Below, in pieces: positions 23,109-31,045 of a stretch of DNA of 48,874 nucleotides. The stretch spans positions 1 to 48,874 of the forward strand of contig DVFR01000047.1 of NCBI GenBank assembly GCA_018713165.1. The letters run 5' to 3'. Below the pieces are notes generated by a model. That model was not told the origin of the DNA. It saw only the letters and a list, made by a program, of their open reading frames with translations, and searched no databases. Positions within the stretch are counted from its first letter, which is position 1. Every line of letters starts with the position of its first letter. This DNA comes from Candidatus Coproplasma stercoravium. Its GTDB lineage: Bacteria > Bacillota > Clostridia > Christensenellales > Borkfalkiaceae. The translations under genes were made by a program, and so were the position numbers.

Positions 23109-24452
23109 ATGAGCGAATACCGCATTTACGACAGTATTAAAAAAGGCAAAAAACACGTAAGTTTTCACACGCCCGGGCATAAGGGCGGCGGCGCGCTGGC
23201 CGCGTTTTGCCCCGCCTGCCGGGGCGACGTGACCGAGCTTTCGTTCACCGACGATTTGGGCAGCCCTTCCGGCGCGATTGCCGCGGCGCAGTCCGACGTG
23301 GCCATGATTGCGGGCGCAAAGCGCGCGTACTTCACCACCGACGGTTCCACGAGCGGCGTTTTTGCCATGCTCTGGGCGCTTAAAGGCAGGGGCGGCAAAA
23401 TAATCGTGCCGCGCAACAGCCACAAGAGCGTGTGGAACGCGTGCAGGCTGCTCGGGTTCGAGCCCGTGATTGTGCAGGGTGAGGAGAACGAGGGCGTTTT
23501 AACCCCGCCCGATCCCGCGCAGATTGTATCTCTCCTTGCCGCCGACGAGGACATATGCGGCATGATAGCCGTATCGCCCGACTACTACGGCAATATCGCC
23601 CCGCTCGAAAAGTATGCCGAAATTCTGCACGCCTACCGCAGGGTTCTGGCGGTAGACGGCGCTCACGGCGCGCACCTTGCCTTCGGCGAGGACAAAAAAC
23701 TGTACGCGGGCGCGCACGCCGATATGTGGGTGGACGGGGCGCACAAGTCGCTCCCCACGCTCACGCAGGGCGCGGCGGTATTTTTAAACGACCTCTCGCT
23801 CGAAGAGGGGCTTATAGAGGGGCTTTCGGTGTTCCGCACCACGTCGCCCTCCTTCCCCGTGATGGCTTCAGTGGAGTTCGGCTACAAATACACCGCGGCG
23901 CATATCGCGCAGATTGCGCGCGTAAAGGGGCTTGCGCTCTCGTTCAAGGCAAAGTTTCCCGACCTCACGTTTTACCCCTCCGGCGACTGGAGCAAGCTCT
24001 GTCTCGACTGCGCTCCGCTCACGATAGATTCGCGCAAACTCGGCGAGAGGCTGGAAAAGAGCGGCATATATGCCGAATTTGCCGACGGCAGATACCTCGT
24101 GTTCTATCTCTCGCCCTCAACTGCGGCCGCACATTTCAAAAAACTTGCGTCGGCGCTCGTGCGCGCGCTCAAAGTAAAAAAACTGCGCGGAACGTATGTT
24201 GCCCGCAAAAAAATGCCCGTGCCCGCGCGCACGTACAGCTTTTTATATGCGCTCGGCCAGCCTTCGGAATACGTTCCCGTCGGCGAGAGCGCGGGCAGAA
24301 TGAGCGCCTGCAACGCGGGACTCATGCCGCCCTGCGTGCCCCTCGTCGCCGCGGGCGAGATGATAAGCGAGGCAGAGGCAAGGGCGCTCAAAAACGCCGC
24401 GCACACGTTCGGGCTGAGCGACGGCAGGATAAAAGTGGTGAAAAAGGGATGA
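23109..24452 (+). CDS. Orn/Lys/Arg decarboxylase-family PLP enzyme (YaaO-like)
   Basis: 447 residues. Family motifs: HTPGHKGG (20-27), TDGSTSGVFAML, PRNSHKS, AVDGAHGAHLAF (Asp183, His186) and WVDGAHKSLPTLTQGA with cofactor lysine Lys213. It matches the short (about 450-480 residue) decarboxylase form found beside tmk in Bacillus (yaaO). Likely a lysine or arginine decarboxylase in polyamine synthesis; the substrate is not decided by sequence. The stop overlaps the tmk start (ATGA). Confidence 0.88.
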   Translation: MSEYRIYDSIKKGKKHVSFHTPGHKGGGALAAFCPACRGDVTELSFTDDLGSPSGAIAAAQSDVAMIAGAKRAYFTTDGSTSGVFAMLWALKGRGGKIIVPRNSHKSVWNACRLLGFEPVIVQGEENEGVLTPPDPAQIVSLLAADEDICGMIAVSPDYYGNIAPLEKYAEILHAYRRVLAVDGAHGAHLAFGEDKKLYAGAHADMWVDGAHKSLPTLTQGAAVFLNDLSLEEGLIEGLSVFRTTSPSFPVMASVEFGYKYTAAHIAQIARVKGLALSFKAKFPDLTFYPSGDWSKLCLDCAPLTIDSRKLGERLEKSGIYAEFADGRYLVFYLSPSTAAAHFKKLASALVRALKVKKLRGTYVARKKMPVPARTYSFLYALGQPSEYVPVGESAGRMSACNAGLMPPCVPLVAAGEMISEAEARALKNAAHTFGLSDGRIKVVKKG

Positions 24453-25072
24453 AAGGCTCGTTTATAACTTTCGAAGGTTGCGAGGGCTCCGGCAAGTCCA
24501 CGCAGATGAGGCTGCTCTCCGAGCGGCTCAAAAAAGAGGGTATTTCCCACATAGTCACGCGCGAGCCGGGCGGCAGCGACATCGCCGAACAGATACGCGC
24601 GATAATTTTGAACGGAAAAAACACGGCGATGTGCGACGAGTGCGAGGCCCTGCTGTACGCCGCCGCGCGCGCGCAGCATTTGAACGAAAAGGTGCGCCCC
24701 GCGCTCGATGAGGGGCTTTTGGTGCTCTGCGACAGGTTTGTCGATTCCTCGCTCGCCTACCAGGGCTACGCGAGGGGGCTCGGAATGGACTTCGTAAGTT
24801 CGATAAACTCCTTCGCGCTCGAAAATTACATGCCCGATTTAACGCTCTTTTTAAACATTTCGCCGAAGGCCGCGTTCGAGCGCAAGCACGGCGCCGACGA
24901 GGGCGACAGAATGGAGCAGCTCGGCCTCGGCTTTCACGAAAAGGTGTACGAAGGCTATTTAAAACTCGCCGACATGTATCCCGGAAGGATAGTAAAGGTG
25001 GAGTGCGGCGGCAGCAAATACGACACCGCCGACAGAATTTATTCGGTATTAAAATCGCACAAAATTATCTGA
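24449..25072 (+). CDS. tmk: Thymidylate kinase
   Basis: 207 residues. P-loop GCEGSGKS (10-17), TREPGGSDIAEQIR, CDRFVDSSLAYQGYARGLG and a typical C-terminal helix. Phosphorylates dTMP to dTDP for DNA synthesis. ATG overlaps the stop of the decarboxylase gene, so the two are translationally coupled. The same protein frame is open far upstream, but residues before the MKGSFITFEG start have no kinase similarity. Confidence 0.96.
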   Translation: MKGSFITFEGCEGSGKSTQMRLLSERLKKEGISHIVTREPGGSDIAEQIRAIILNGKNTAMCDECEALLYAAARAQHLNEKVRPALDEGLLVLCDRFVDSSLAYQGYARGLGMDFVSSINSFALENYMPDLTLFLNISPKAAFERKHGADEGDRMEQLGLGFHEKVYEGYLKLADMYPGRIVKVECGGSKYDTADRIYSVLKSHKII

Positions 25073-25149
25073 TTGCCCCCGTAATATGGCGCAATCAACG
25101 CATATAAACGCCGCTTTGCGGCGAATATTGAAAAAATGGAGGAGGGCTT

Positions 25150-26088
25150 ATGCGCCAGCTTTTGCAGGAAAGTCAGGCATACAAAATCTTCTGCCGCGAG
25201 GCAGAGGCGGGCAGGCTTGCGCACGCCTACATGCTCTCCTTCGAAGATACGGCGTACCTGCGCGACGCGCTCAAAATTTTCGCCCTGCGCTTTTTCGGCG
25301 TGACGGAAAACGATGCGCTCGGCGGGCGAATCATGCGCGAGAGCTTCCCCGACTGCAGAATTTTTCCCGAACAGGGCAAAAAATTTAACGTGGAGGCGGC
25401 GGCCGCGCTCATCGAGGACAGCGCGATGAAGCCCTCGGAGGGCGAAAAAAAGCTCTATCTTATCAGCTCGTTCGAGGAGTGTTCGGCGGTGGTGCAGAAC
25501 AAACTTTTAAAGGTGATAGAAGAGCCGCCCGCGGGCGTTTCGTTCATCCTCGGCGCGGCAAGCCTTTCGCCCGTGCTCTCAACCATACTTTCGCGCGTGC
25601 GCCTTCTGGAGATTCCGCCATTCACCTCGGACGGCATATACGCCGCGCTGGAGCGCAAAAATCCCGGCGGCGCGCTCAACAGGCAGGCGGCGGAGAGCTG
25701 CGGCGGCGTTTTAAGCGCTGCCGAGGCGCTTGCGGGCGGACAGTTTTCGGAGATTCATTCCGCCGCGCTCGACATTCTCTCCTCAAGGGGCGAGGGCGAC
25801 GCGGGCATAATCTCGCTTAAGTACGGCGATATGAAATATAAGAGGGAAATTCTCTCCGAGGTGCAGCGGCTCTGCCTTGCGGCTGTGCGCGCGCCGTCGG
25901 GGAACGCGGACGGGGAAAGCCGCGCCCTCCTCTCGCGCTGGAGCGTGCCCGCCCTGCTTGCGGGCGCCGAAATTTTCGGCGGGGCCGTGCGCGATTTAAA
26001 ATTCAACGCATACTTTCCGGCGCTTTTATACAGCGCCATGCTTTCGATGACGGAGGAAGACAATAAATGGCAAAAATTATCGGAGTAA
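25150..26088 (+). CDS. holB: DNA polymerase III delta-prime subunit
   Basis: 312 residues, the usual size. Clamp-loader AAA+ fold: AHAYMLSFEDTAYLRDALKIF at the start, then EGEKKLYLISSFEECSAVVQNKLLKVIEEPPAGVSFILGAASLSPVLSTILSR, the family hallmark (sensor region with ILSR). No Walker A is expected in delta-prime. It loads the beta clamp encoded by dnaN. Ribosome binding site GGAGGAG lies 5-6 bases before ATG. It overlaps ricT by 22 bases. Confidence 0.92.
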   Translation: MRQLLQESQAYKIFCREAEAGRLAHAYMLSFEDTAYLRDALKIFALRFFGVTENDALGGRIMRESFPDCRIFPEQGKKFNVEAAAALIEDSAMKPSEGEKKLYLISSFEECSAVVQNKLLKVIEEPPAGVSFILGAASLSPVLSTILSRVRLLEIPPFTSDGIYAALERKNPGGALNRQAAESCGGVLSAAEALAGGQFSEIHSAALDILSSRGEGDAGIISLKYGDMKYKREILSEVQRLCLAAVRAPSGNADGESRALLSRWSVPALLAGAEIFGGAVRDLKFNAYFPALLYSAMLSMTEEDNKWQKLSE

Positions 26089-26942
26089 AATTCAAGGACT
26101 GCGGCAAACTCTATTACTTTGACCCGGGCGACAAGCTCTTTGAAAAGGATACGGGGGTAATAGTCGAAACGGCGCGCGGCGTCGAATACGCCACCGTGTG
26201 CGTGCCCGTGCGCGAAGTGCCCGAAGAGGAGCTGGTGGCGCCCTTAAAGCCCGTGCTCCGCGCCGCAACCGAAAAGGATGCGGAGACCATAAAGCGCAAC
26301 GAAGAGAGGCGCGCGCCCGCAATGAAGACGGCGGCGGAAAAGATTGCCGCCCGCGGGCTGGATATGAAGCTCGTCGACTGCGAATTCACGTTCGACGGCA
26401 GCAAGGTGATTTTCTACTTCACCGCCGACGGCAGGGTGGACTTTCGCGAGCTGGTAAAAGACCTCTCGTCGGTGTTCAGAATAAGGATAGAATTGCGCCA
26501 GATAGGCGTGCGCGACGAAACGAAGATGCTCGGCGGGCTCGGCCCGTGCGGCAGGGAATGCTGCTGTTCGAGCTGCATGCCCGACTTTAAAAAGGTTTCC
26601 ATAAAGATGGCGAAAAACCAGGGGCTGTCGCTCAACCCGAGCAAAATTTCGGGGCTGTGCGGAAGGCTTATGTGTTGCCTTGCTTACGAAAACGACTACT
26701 ACGCCGAGGCGTATAAAAAGATGCCCAAAGTCGGCAGCGAGGTGGGTACGCCCGACGGAGAGGGCAACGTCGTAAACGTGAACATGCTCAAAATGGAAGT
26801 AAAGGTGCGCATAGAAAAGGGCGACGGCGCGGCGTATAAAGATTTTAAGCTCGACGAGCTCAAGTTCAAACGCCGCGGGCAGGACAAGGGCAGGGAGCCC
26901 GACGAACCAATCGACGAAGAGATTAAAAAGCTTTTGGACTGA
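26067..26942 (+). CDS. ricT: RicT (YaaT), PSP1-domain iron-sulfur complex subunit
   Basis: 291 residues. The PSP1 domain is clear: GVEYATVCVPVREVPEEEL, FYFTADGRVDFRELVKDLSSVFRIRIELRQIGVRDETKMLGGLG. The cysteine set CGRECCCSSC and GLCGRLMCCL would bind the clusters of the Ric complex (with RicA/RicF). In Bacillus this complex helps RNase Y mature mRNAs and affects sporulation and competence. It follows holB with overlapping frames, as in Bacillus. The C-terminus is acidic. Confidence 0.93.
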   Translation: MAKIIGVKFKDCGKLYYFDPGDKLFEKDTGVIVETARGVEYATVCVPVREVPEEELVAPLKPVLRAATEKDAETIKRNEERRAPAMKTAAEKIAARGLDMKLVDCEFTFDGSKVIFYFTADGRVDFRELVKDLSSVFRIRIELRQIGVRDETKMLGGLGPCGRECCCSSCMPDFKKVSIKMAKNQGLSLNPSKISGLCGRLMCCLAYENDYYAEAYKKMPKVGSEVGTPDGEGNVVNVNMLKMEVKVRIEKGDGAAYKDFKLDELKFKRRGQDKGREPDEPIDEEIKKLLD

Positions 26943-26985
26943 GCGCCGCCATTATCGGATAAATATTTTATATTGAGTTAAAGTC

Positions 26986-27024
26986 GGGCGCCCGCGCAAA
27001 AATTTTTGCGCGGGCGCCCTTATA
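26986..27024 (+). terminator. Terminator after ricT
   Basis: 17-bp perfect stem GGGCGCCCGCGCAAAAA/TTTTTGCGCGGGCGCCC with no unpaired loop bases as written; TTATATTTT follows. The rest of the gap to 27335 holds a GGGGCAATATGCGGCGGG palindrome-like copy (27053) and the ferredoxin promoter. Confidence 0.75.
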
Positions 27025-27264
27025 TTTTAAACGGAAAAACCTTTTGCGCGGCGGGGCAATATGCGGCGGGAGGTAAATGGCCGCACCGGCGGCGGGCGCG
27101 GCAGACAGTCGAGGGCGGGCTGAAAATTAACCTTGATTTATTTTTGTACAAAAATAAGAAATCCCCTGTTTTTTATAGGAATTTTAAAGCCTCATTTTTT
27201 ACCGTTTAACCAAAATTTTACATAAAAATTACGCCGTTTCGGGCAAAAATTTCGCGCTTTCCCC

Positions 27265-27293
27265 TTTACTTTACAATAATCGTGTGTTATAAT
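27265..27293 (+). promoter_or_regulatory. Ferredoxin promoter
   Basis: TTTACT, 17-bp spacer, TATAAT, 42 bases before the ATG. Confidence 0.65.
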
Positions 27294-27335
27294 ACATTTA
27301 CTGAAAGCGTATTATTTAACATGGAGGTACGATAC

Positions 27336-27509
27336 ATGGCACACGTTATTTCTGACGAATGCGTAATGTGCGGTGCTTGCGCGGCTGTTTGCCCCGTTAC
27401 CGCAATTTCCGAGGGCGATTCCAAATACGTCGTTGACCCCGACGTTTGCATCGACTGCGGCGCTTGCGAAGACGGCTGCCCTACCGGCGCTATCACTCCC
27501 GCAGAATAA
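27336..27509 (+). CDS. 2[4Fe-4S] ferredoxin
   Basis: 57 residues, clostridial type. Two classical clusters: CVMCGACAAVCP and CIDCGACEDGCP. Small soluble electron carrier. ATG at 27336 has ATGGAGGTACGATAC upstream; longer in-frame starts lack similarity and cross the promoter. It has its own promoter and terminator, so it is expressed alone although it sits between ricT and trmNF, where Bacillus has yabA. Confidence 0.96.
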   Translation: MAHVISDECVMCGACAAVCPVTAISEGDSKYVVDPDVCIDCGACEDGCPTGAITPAE

Positions 27510-27524
27510 TCTTTAAAAGAGCTG

Positions 27525-27562
27525 AAAGGGGAAGGCGGTTTTTCCGTCTTCCCCTTTTTCCT
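27525..27562 (+). terminator. Ferredoxin terminator
   Basis: 14-bp stem AAAGGGGAAGGCGG/CCGTCTTCCCCTTT (one mismatch or G-T pair) then TTTTCC. Confidence 0.8.
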
Positions 27563-27669
27563 TGCACGGATATTCTCAGGGCGGCGTTTTATTAAACGCG
27601 GCGTGCCGCCTTAAATTAAATGTTATTTTTTCACGCCGCGCGTCGGAATAAACTGTAAGCTCTTTTGCG

Positions 27670-27698
27670 TTGCCAAAAGGCGGCGTTTAATGTATAAT
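27670..27698 (+). promoter_or_regulatory. Promoter overlapping the trmNF start
   Basis: TTGCCA, 17-bp spacer, TATAAT. Transcription would begin near 27705, which is the first base of the chosen ATG, so the mRNA may be leaderless. Confidence 0.55.
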
Positions 27699-27704
27699 GT
27701 AGCC

Positions 27705-28379
27705 ATGGAAATTGCTCTCAAAGAGGGAGAGGTGCTCGAAGAGCTCTTCCAAGATAAAAAAATAATACAAAACGTAAACCTCTATCGTTTCACGTCCGAC
27801 AGCGTTCTTCTGTCGAAGTTCGTAAAGGGCAAAAAGGGGGACGTCGTCGCTGATTTCTGCGCGGGCAGCGGAATAGTAGGGCTGCACTTTTTGTGCCTTA
27901 ATCCGCACATATCATCCGTCGTTTTATACGAAATGCAGCCTGCTCTCTCCGACATGAGCGCCCGCACGATAGCCTTCGACGGGTTTGAAAAGGCGCGCGC
28001 CGTCTGCGCGCGCGTTCAGGATATAGGCAGGGAGTGCGACGGAAAATTCTCGCTGATACTCTGCAATCCGCCCTACGAGCGCGGCGGGTTCGAAAATATT
28101 TCTTACGAAAAGGCAATCTGCCGCAAGGAGATAACGATAACCTTGTCCGAGATTTTGTCGGTCGCCGCGCGCACGCTCAAATTCGGCGGGCGCATTGCCA
28201 TAATCAACCGTGCCGACAGGGTTGCCGAGCTGATATACGGGCTCAAATCGCGCAATCTCGAACCGAAGCGCATACAGTTCGTCTGCGGCGCGGGCGCCGC
28301 GCGACCCTACCTTGTGATGGTTGAGGCGTGCAAGGGCGGCAAAGAGGGCGTGGAAGTTTTGCCCGTATGTGAGAATTAA
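27705..28379 (+). CDS. tRNA1(Val) adenine-37-N6 methyltransferase-like (YabB/TrmN6)
   Basis: 224 residues. The SAM-binding loop DFCAGSGIVGLHFL and the N6-adenine methyltransferase motif NPPY (ILCNPPYERGG) are intact, and YRFTSDSVLLSKFV is typical of this family. It modifies A37 of a tRNA. It sits before rsmI, as in Bacillus (yabB-yazA-rsmI), here without yazA. An in-frame ATG 15 bases upstream falls within the -10 element, so I used the second ATG. No Shine-Dalgarno is seen. Confidence 0.9.
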   Translation: MEIALKEGEVLEELFQDKKIIQNVNLYRFTSDSVLLSKFVKGKKGDVVADFCAGSGIVGLHFLCLNPHISSVVLYEMQPALSDMSARTIAFDGFEKARAVCARVQDIGRECDGKFSLILCNPPYERGGFENISYEKAICRKEITITLSEILSVAARTLKFGGRIAIINRADRVAELIYGLKSRNLEPKRIQFVCGAGAARPYLVMVEACKGGKEGVEVLPVCEN

Positions 28380-28440
28380 AATACGATTTCAACCCGAATT
28401 ACCCCCGTACTATGCCGCAAATACTGCGTATTTGCGGCAA

Positions 28441-28505
28441 GTGATAAGTGATAATTGTGCCTTGCGGCACAAGTTATGATTTGTGCTGCCGCACAAAGTT
28501 ATGGT
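28441..28505. repeat. GTTATG-spaced hairpin string before rsmI
   Basis: GATAAGTGATAA, hairpin TTGTGCC/GGCACAA, spacer GTTATGA, hairpin TTTGTGC/GCACAAA, then GTTATGG. Same plan at 33969-34005, 34069-34105 and 47443-47515, and partly at 41288-41315, each time shortly upstream of a gene and with different stems. Confidence 0.55.
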
Positions 28506-28551
28506 TTATATCGTTGCCATTCCGTGCGAAAAATTCGTGAAGGAGGTGTCT

Positions 28552-29355
28552 GTGGTTTATTTTGTGGCAACCCCAATCGGGAATCTGAAAGATATATCTC
28601 TGCGCGCGCTCGAGGTTCTGCGCTCCGCCGACGTGATATTCTGCGAGGATACGCGCCATTCGCTTAGACTTTTGAACGCGTACGAGATAAAAAAACCGCT
28701 TGTCGCGTGCCATAAATTCAACGAGCGCGCCGCCGCGGAAAAAATAATTTCCGCCGCAGGAGAGAATAAAGAGGTCGCCATAATCTCCGACGCGGGCATG
28801 CCCGTCATCTCCGACCCCGGCGGGCAGGTGTGCGCGCAGCTCAAGGAGGCGGGCGTGCCGTATACCGTCGTCCCCGGCGCAAACGCGGCTCTTTCGGCGC
28901 TCGTTCTCTCGGCAATGCCATCCGAAAGGTTCGCCTTTCTGGGCTTTCTCCCCGATAAACAGGGCGAGCGCAGGCGCCTTCTGGAGAGTTATAAAGACCT
29001 CGGTTTAACGCTCATTTTCCACGCCGCGCCGCAGGACGTCGACAGGTATATAGCCGATATGCTTGCAGTTTTCGGCGACCGCCCCGCCTGCGCCGTGCGC
29101 GAGATAACAAAGCTCCACGAGGAGGCCGTGCATTTTAATTTAAAAGACGGGCTCGAAGGCGAAAAGAGGGGCGAGTATGTGCTGGTTATCGGCGGCGCGG
29201 AGGAGAAAGAAAACGCGCTCTGCGCGCTATCGGAAACCGAACACATAAAGTATTATCTCGAAAGAGGCCTGGATAAAAAAGAGGCGATAAAACGCGCCGC
29301 CAAAGACAGGGGCGTGACGAAGAGCGAGCTCTATAAATTCGGCCTCGAACTGTAA
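28552..29355 (+). CDS. rsmI: 16S rRNA 2'-O-ribose C1402 methyltransferase RsmI
   Basis: 267 residues from a GTG with AGGAGG 5 bases upstream. Family motifs: YFVATPIGNLKDISLRALEVL, CEDTRHSLRLL, VAIISDAGMPVISDPG, and VPGANAALSALVLSAMP. It methylates C1402 of 16S rRNA. An ATG 51 bases earlier is in frame, and its translation MVYIVAIPCEK looks like a decayed copy of the protein's own start (VVYFVATPIGN), suggesting a small 5' duplication. The C-terminal segment is shorter than in some homologues but complete. Confidence 0.94.
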   Translation: MVYFVATPIGNLKDISLRALEVLRSADVIFCEDTRHSLRLLNAYEIKKPLVACHKFNERAAAEKIISAAGENKEVAIISDAGMPVISDPGGQVCAQLKEAGVPYTVVPGANAALSALVLSAMPSERFAFLGFLPDKQGERRRLLESYKDLGLTLIFHAAPQDVDRYIADMLAVFGDRPACAVREITKLHEEAVHFNLKDGLEGEKRGEYVLVIGGAEEKENALCALSETEHIKYYLERGLDKKEAIKRAAKDRGVTKSELYKFGLEL

Positions 29356-29480
29356 AAAATCAGATTAAAAATTTAATTTATTTTAATTTTAAATTAATAA
29401 AAAATTAATTTTTTTGCATTAAAAATTAATTGGTTGCGGCATATATCCGCGCCGGTTTAAATTAATTTAAGGTATACAAT

Positions 29481-30482
29481 ATGAAAAACAATAAAAACGA
29501 CGAAAAGATGACGATATACGAGTATGAAGAGCGTTACGTAAAGCGCCGCAACGAACGCGGCGCGCGCGTTTTGATATGGGTTATAGCGGGCGTGATAGGC
29601 GTGTTCCTTGCCTGGTGCCTGCTTTCGATAACGCTGCAACTGTGGAACATAAACGTGTACGCGGGCTATGCCGCCGCGGCAGTTTCGGTAATTTTATACG
29701 TGCTTTTATTTATTGTCCCGCTCGTAAAAATTTTCAGGCTCAACTACTTCAAAACCAACGTAAACGCCGCGCACGCCGCGGCTGCAAAGCGGCACAACAG
29801 GCGCGTCCGCCGCGATATCGCCGCAAAGATGGTCGACTTCGGCACGAAGGTCGAGAGCGCGGGCTGGTACGACGACGCCGTTCTCGCCGAGCTCGCCGCA
29901 AACCTTGCGCAGAACGACGACGAGGGCATCAAGCGCTCGCTCACCGCGCTCTATTCGGGCAGGGTTAAAAAGACCGCGCGCGACTACATATTCCGCTACG
30001 CCTTAAAATCTGCCGCATATTCGGCAATTTCCCAGAGTTCGCGCACCGACGCGGCGCTCGTCGCCGTAGTCAATCTGCAACTTATCAAGGATATCGTCTT
30101 TTTATACGGCTTCCGCCCGTCCGATACTCAGCTTTTAAAAATTTTCGCCGCGGTAGTGCGCAACTCGCTCGTCTCATACGGACTTGGTTCTTTAAAGCTC
30201 GGCAACGGGATTGTAAAAACGATGGGCGACGCCGCCAAGGGCATACCCTTCCTCGGTTCGGCCATTTCCGCCCTTGTCGACAGTTCCGTCCAGGGCCTCA
30301 CCAACGGCACGCTGACGGCGGTGATAGGTTTCCAGACCATAAGGTATCTGAACAAGGAATATAAGTTACAGAATATTTTGGACGGCGTTGAAGTTTCGGA
30401 GAGCGAAGAGGAGCTCAAAGAGACGTGCGAAGAGATTGAAACGGAGCTTAAAAAGCGTCCCCGCGCCCGTGCCGCAGGCTGA
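29481..30482 (+). CDS. DUF697 (YcjF-like) membrane protein
   Basis: 333 residues. Basic N-terminus, two transmembrane helices (about 31-53 and 61-83), then a long soluble part ending in the DUF697 segment (about 170-290: AALVAVVNLQLIKDIVFLYGFRP ... SLVSYGLGSLKLGNGIV ... FLGSAISALVDSSVQGLTNGTLTAVIG), which is amphipathic and rich in small residues. The tail is acidic then Arg-rich. DUF697 proteins often occur with small GTPases; none is nearby. Function unknown. Confidence 0.8.
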   Translation: MKNNKNDEKMTIYEYEERYVKRRNERGARVLIWVIAGVIGVFLAWCLLSITLQLWNINVYAGYAAAAVSVILYVLLFIVPLVKIFRLNYFKTNVNAAHAAAAKRHNRRVRRDIAAKMVDFGTKVESAGWYDDAVLAELAANLAQNDDEGIKRSLTALYSGRVKKTARDYIFRYALKSAAYSAISQSSRTDAALVAVVNLQLIKDIVFLYGFRPSDTQLLKIFAAVVRNSLVSYGLGSLKLGNGIVKTMGDAAKGIPFLGSAISALVDSSVQGLTNGTLTAVIGFQTIRYLNKEYKLQNILDGVEVSESEEELKETCEEIETELKKRPRARAAG

Positions 30483-30543
30483 GCCGCAGCCCGAAAAAGG
30501 GGAGTAAATTTTACTGAAATTTTTTAATTGGATGGCATATATC

Positions 30544-30945
30544 ATGGAAATAACGTACGGAGAGAGTAAAAATTACAATGGAGACGAGCTGAAGGAGCTG
30601 TTTTCGTCGGTGGGGTGGTCGTCGGCCGAATATCCCGAAGAGCTTGTGCGCGCAATGCGCGGGTACGACGCCGTGTTTTACGCGCGCGAGGGCGAAAAGC
30701 TCGTCGGGCTCGCCTGCGCGATGGACGACGGGGCGATGACGGCGTACGTACACTATCTGCTCGTATTGCCCTCATATCAGGGGCACGGCATAGGCCTGCG
30801 CCTTACGGAGATGCTCAAAGAGCGGTATAAAAACTTTTTAAAAATCGCGCTCATTGCCTCGGCGGGGAAGGAGGGCTTCTATTCGAAGTGCGGCTTTGCC
30901 GCGGCGGAGGGCACGCCCATGTATTTCACTGAAATGAAGGACTGA
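30544..30945 (+). CDS. GNAT-family N-acetyltransferase
   Basis: 133 residues. GNAT core with acetyl-CoA binding motif VHYLLVLPSYQGHGIGLRLTEMLKERY (Q-x-x-G-x-G/I) and the C-terminal FYSKCGFAAAEGTPMYF. The substrate cannot be inferred. I used the ATG at 30544 (family proteins begin MEI.YGES); another ATG lies 12 bases upstream. Both have weak ribosome binding sites. A strong terminator follows. Confidence 0.88.
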   Translation: MEITYGESKNYNGDELKELFSSVGWSSAEYPEELVRAMRGYDAVFYAREGEKLVGLACAMDDGAMTAYVHYLLVLPSYQGHGIGLRLTEMLKERYKNFLKIALIASAGKEGFYSKCGFAAAEGTPMYFTEMKD

Positions 30946-30980
30946 GCGGCGCATAAATCGTATCGGCCCATAAAATTGAA

Positions 30981-31025
30981 GGGGCTGTGCGCGGGAAAAA
31001 TTCCCGCGCACAGCCCCTTTTTTAA
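30981..31025 (+). terminator. Terminator after the GNAT gene
   Basis: 17-bp perfect stem GGGGCTGTGCGCGGGAA/TTCCCGCGCACAGCCCC, loop AAA, then TTTTTTT. Confidence 0.85.
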
Positions 31026-31045
31026 AAAATTTTACAATTTAATTT

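Noticed and set aside
24061-24075. GGCATATATGCC palindrome inside the decarboxylase gene
   Set aside because: It encodes a conserved-looking stretch (GIYAEF) and lacks the downstream CAAYTAACGG part; treated as chance.
23555-24448. Extended N-terminus of thymidylate kinase in the same frame
   Set aside because: It overlaps the whole decarboxylase gene; kinase similarity begins exactly at the ATG at 24449, which overlaps the upstream stop.
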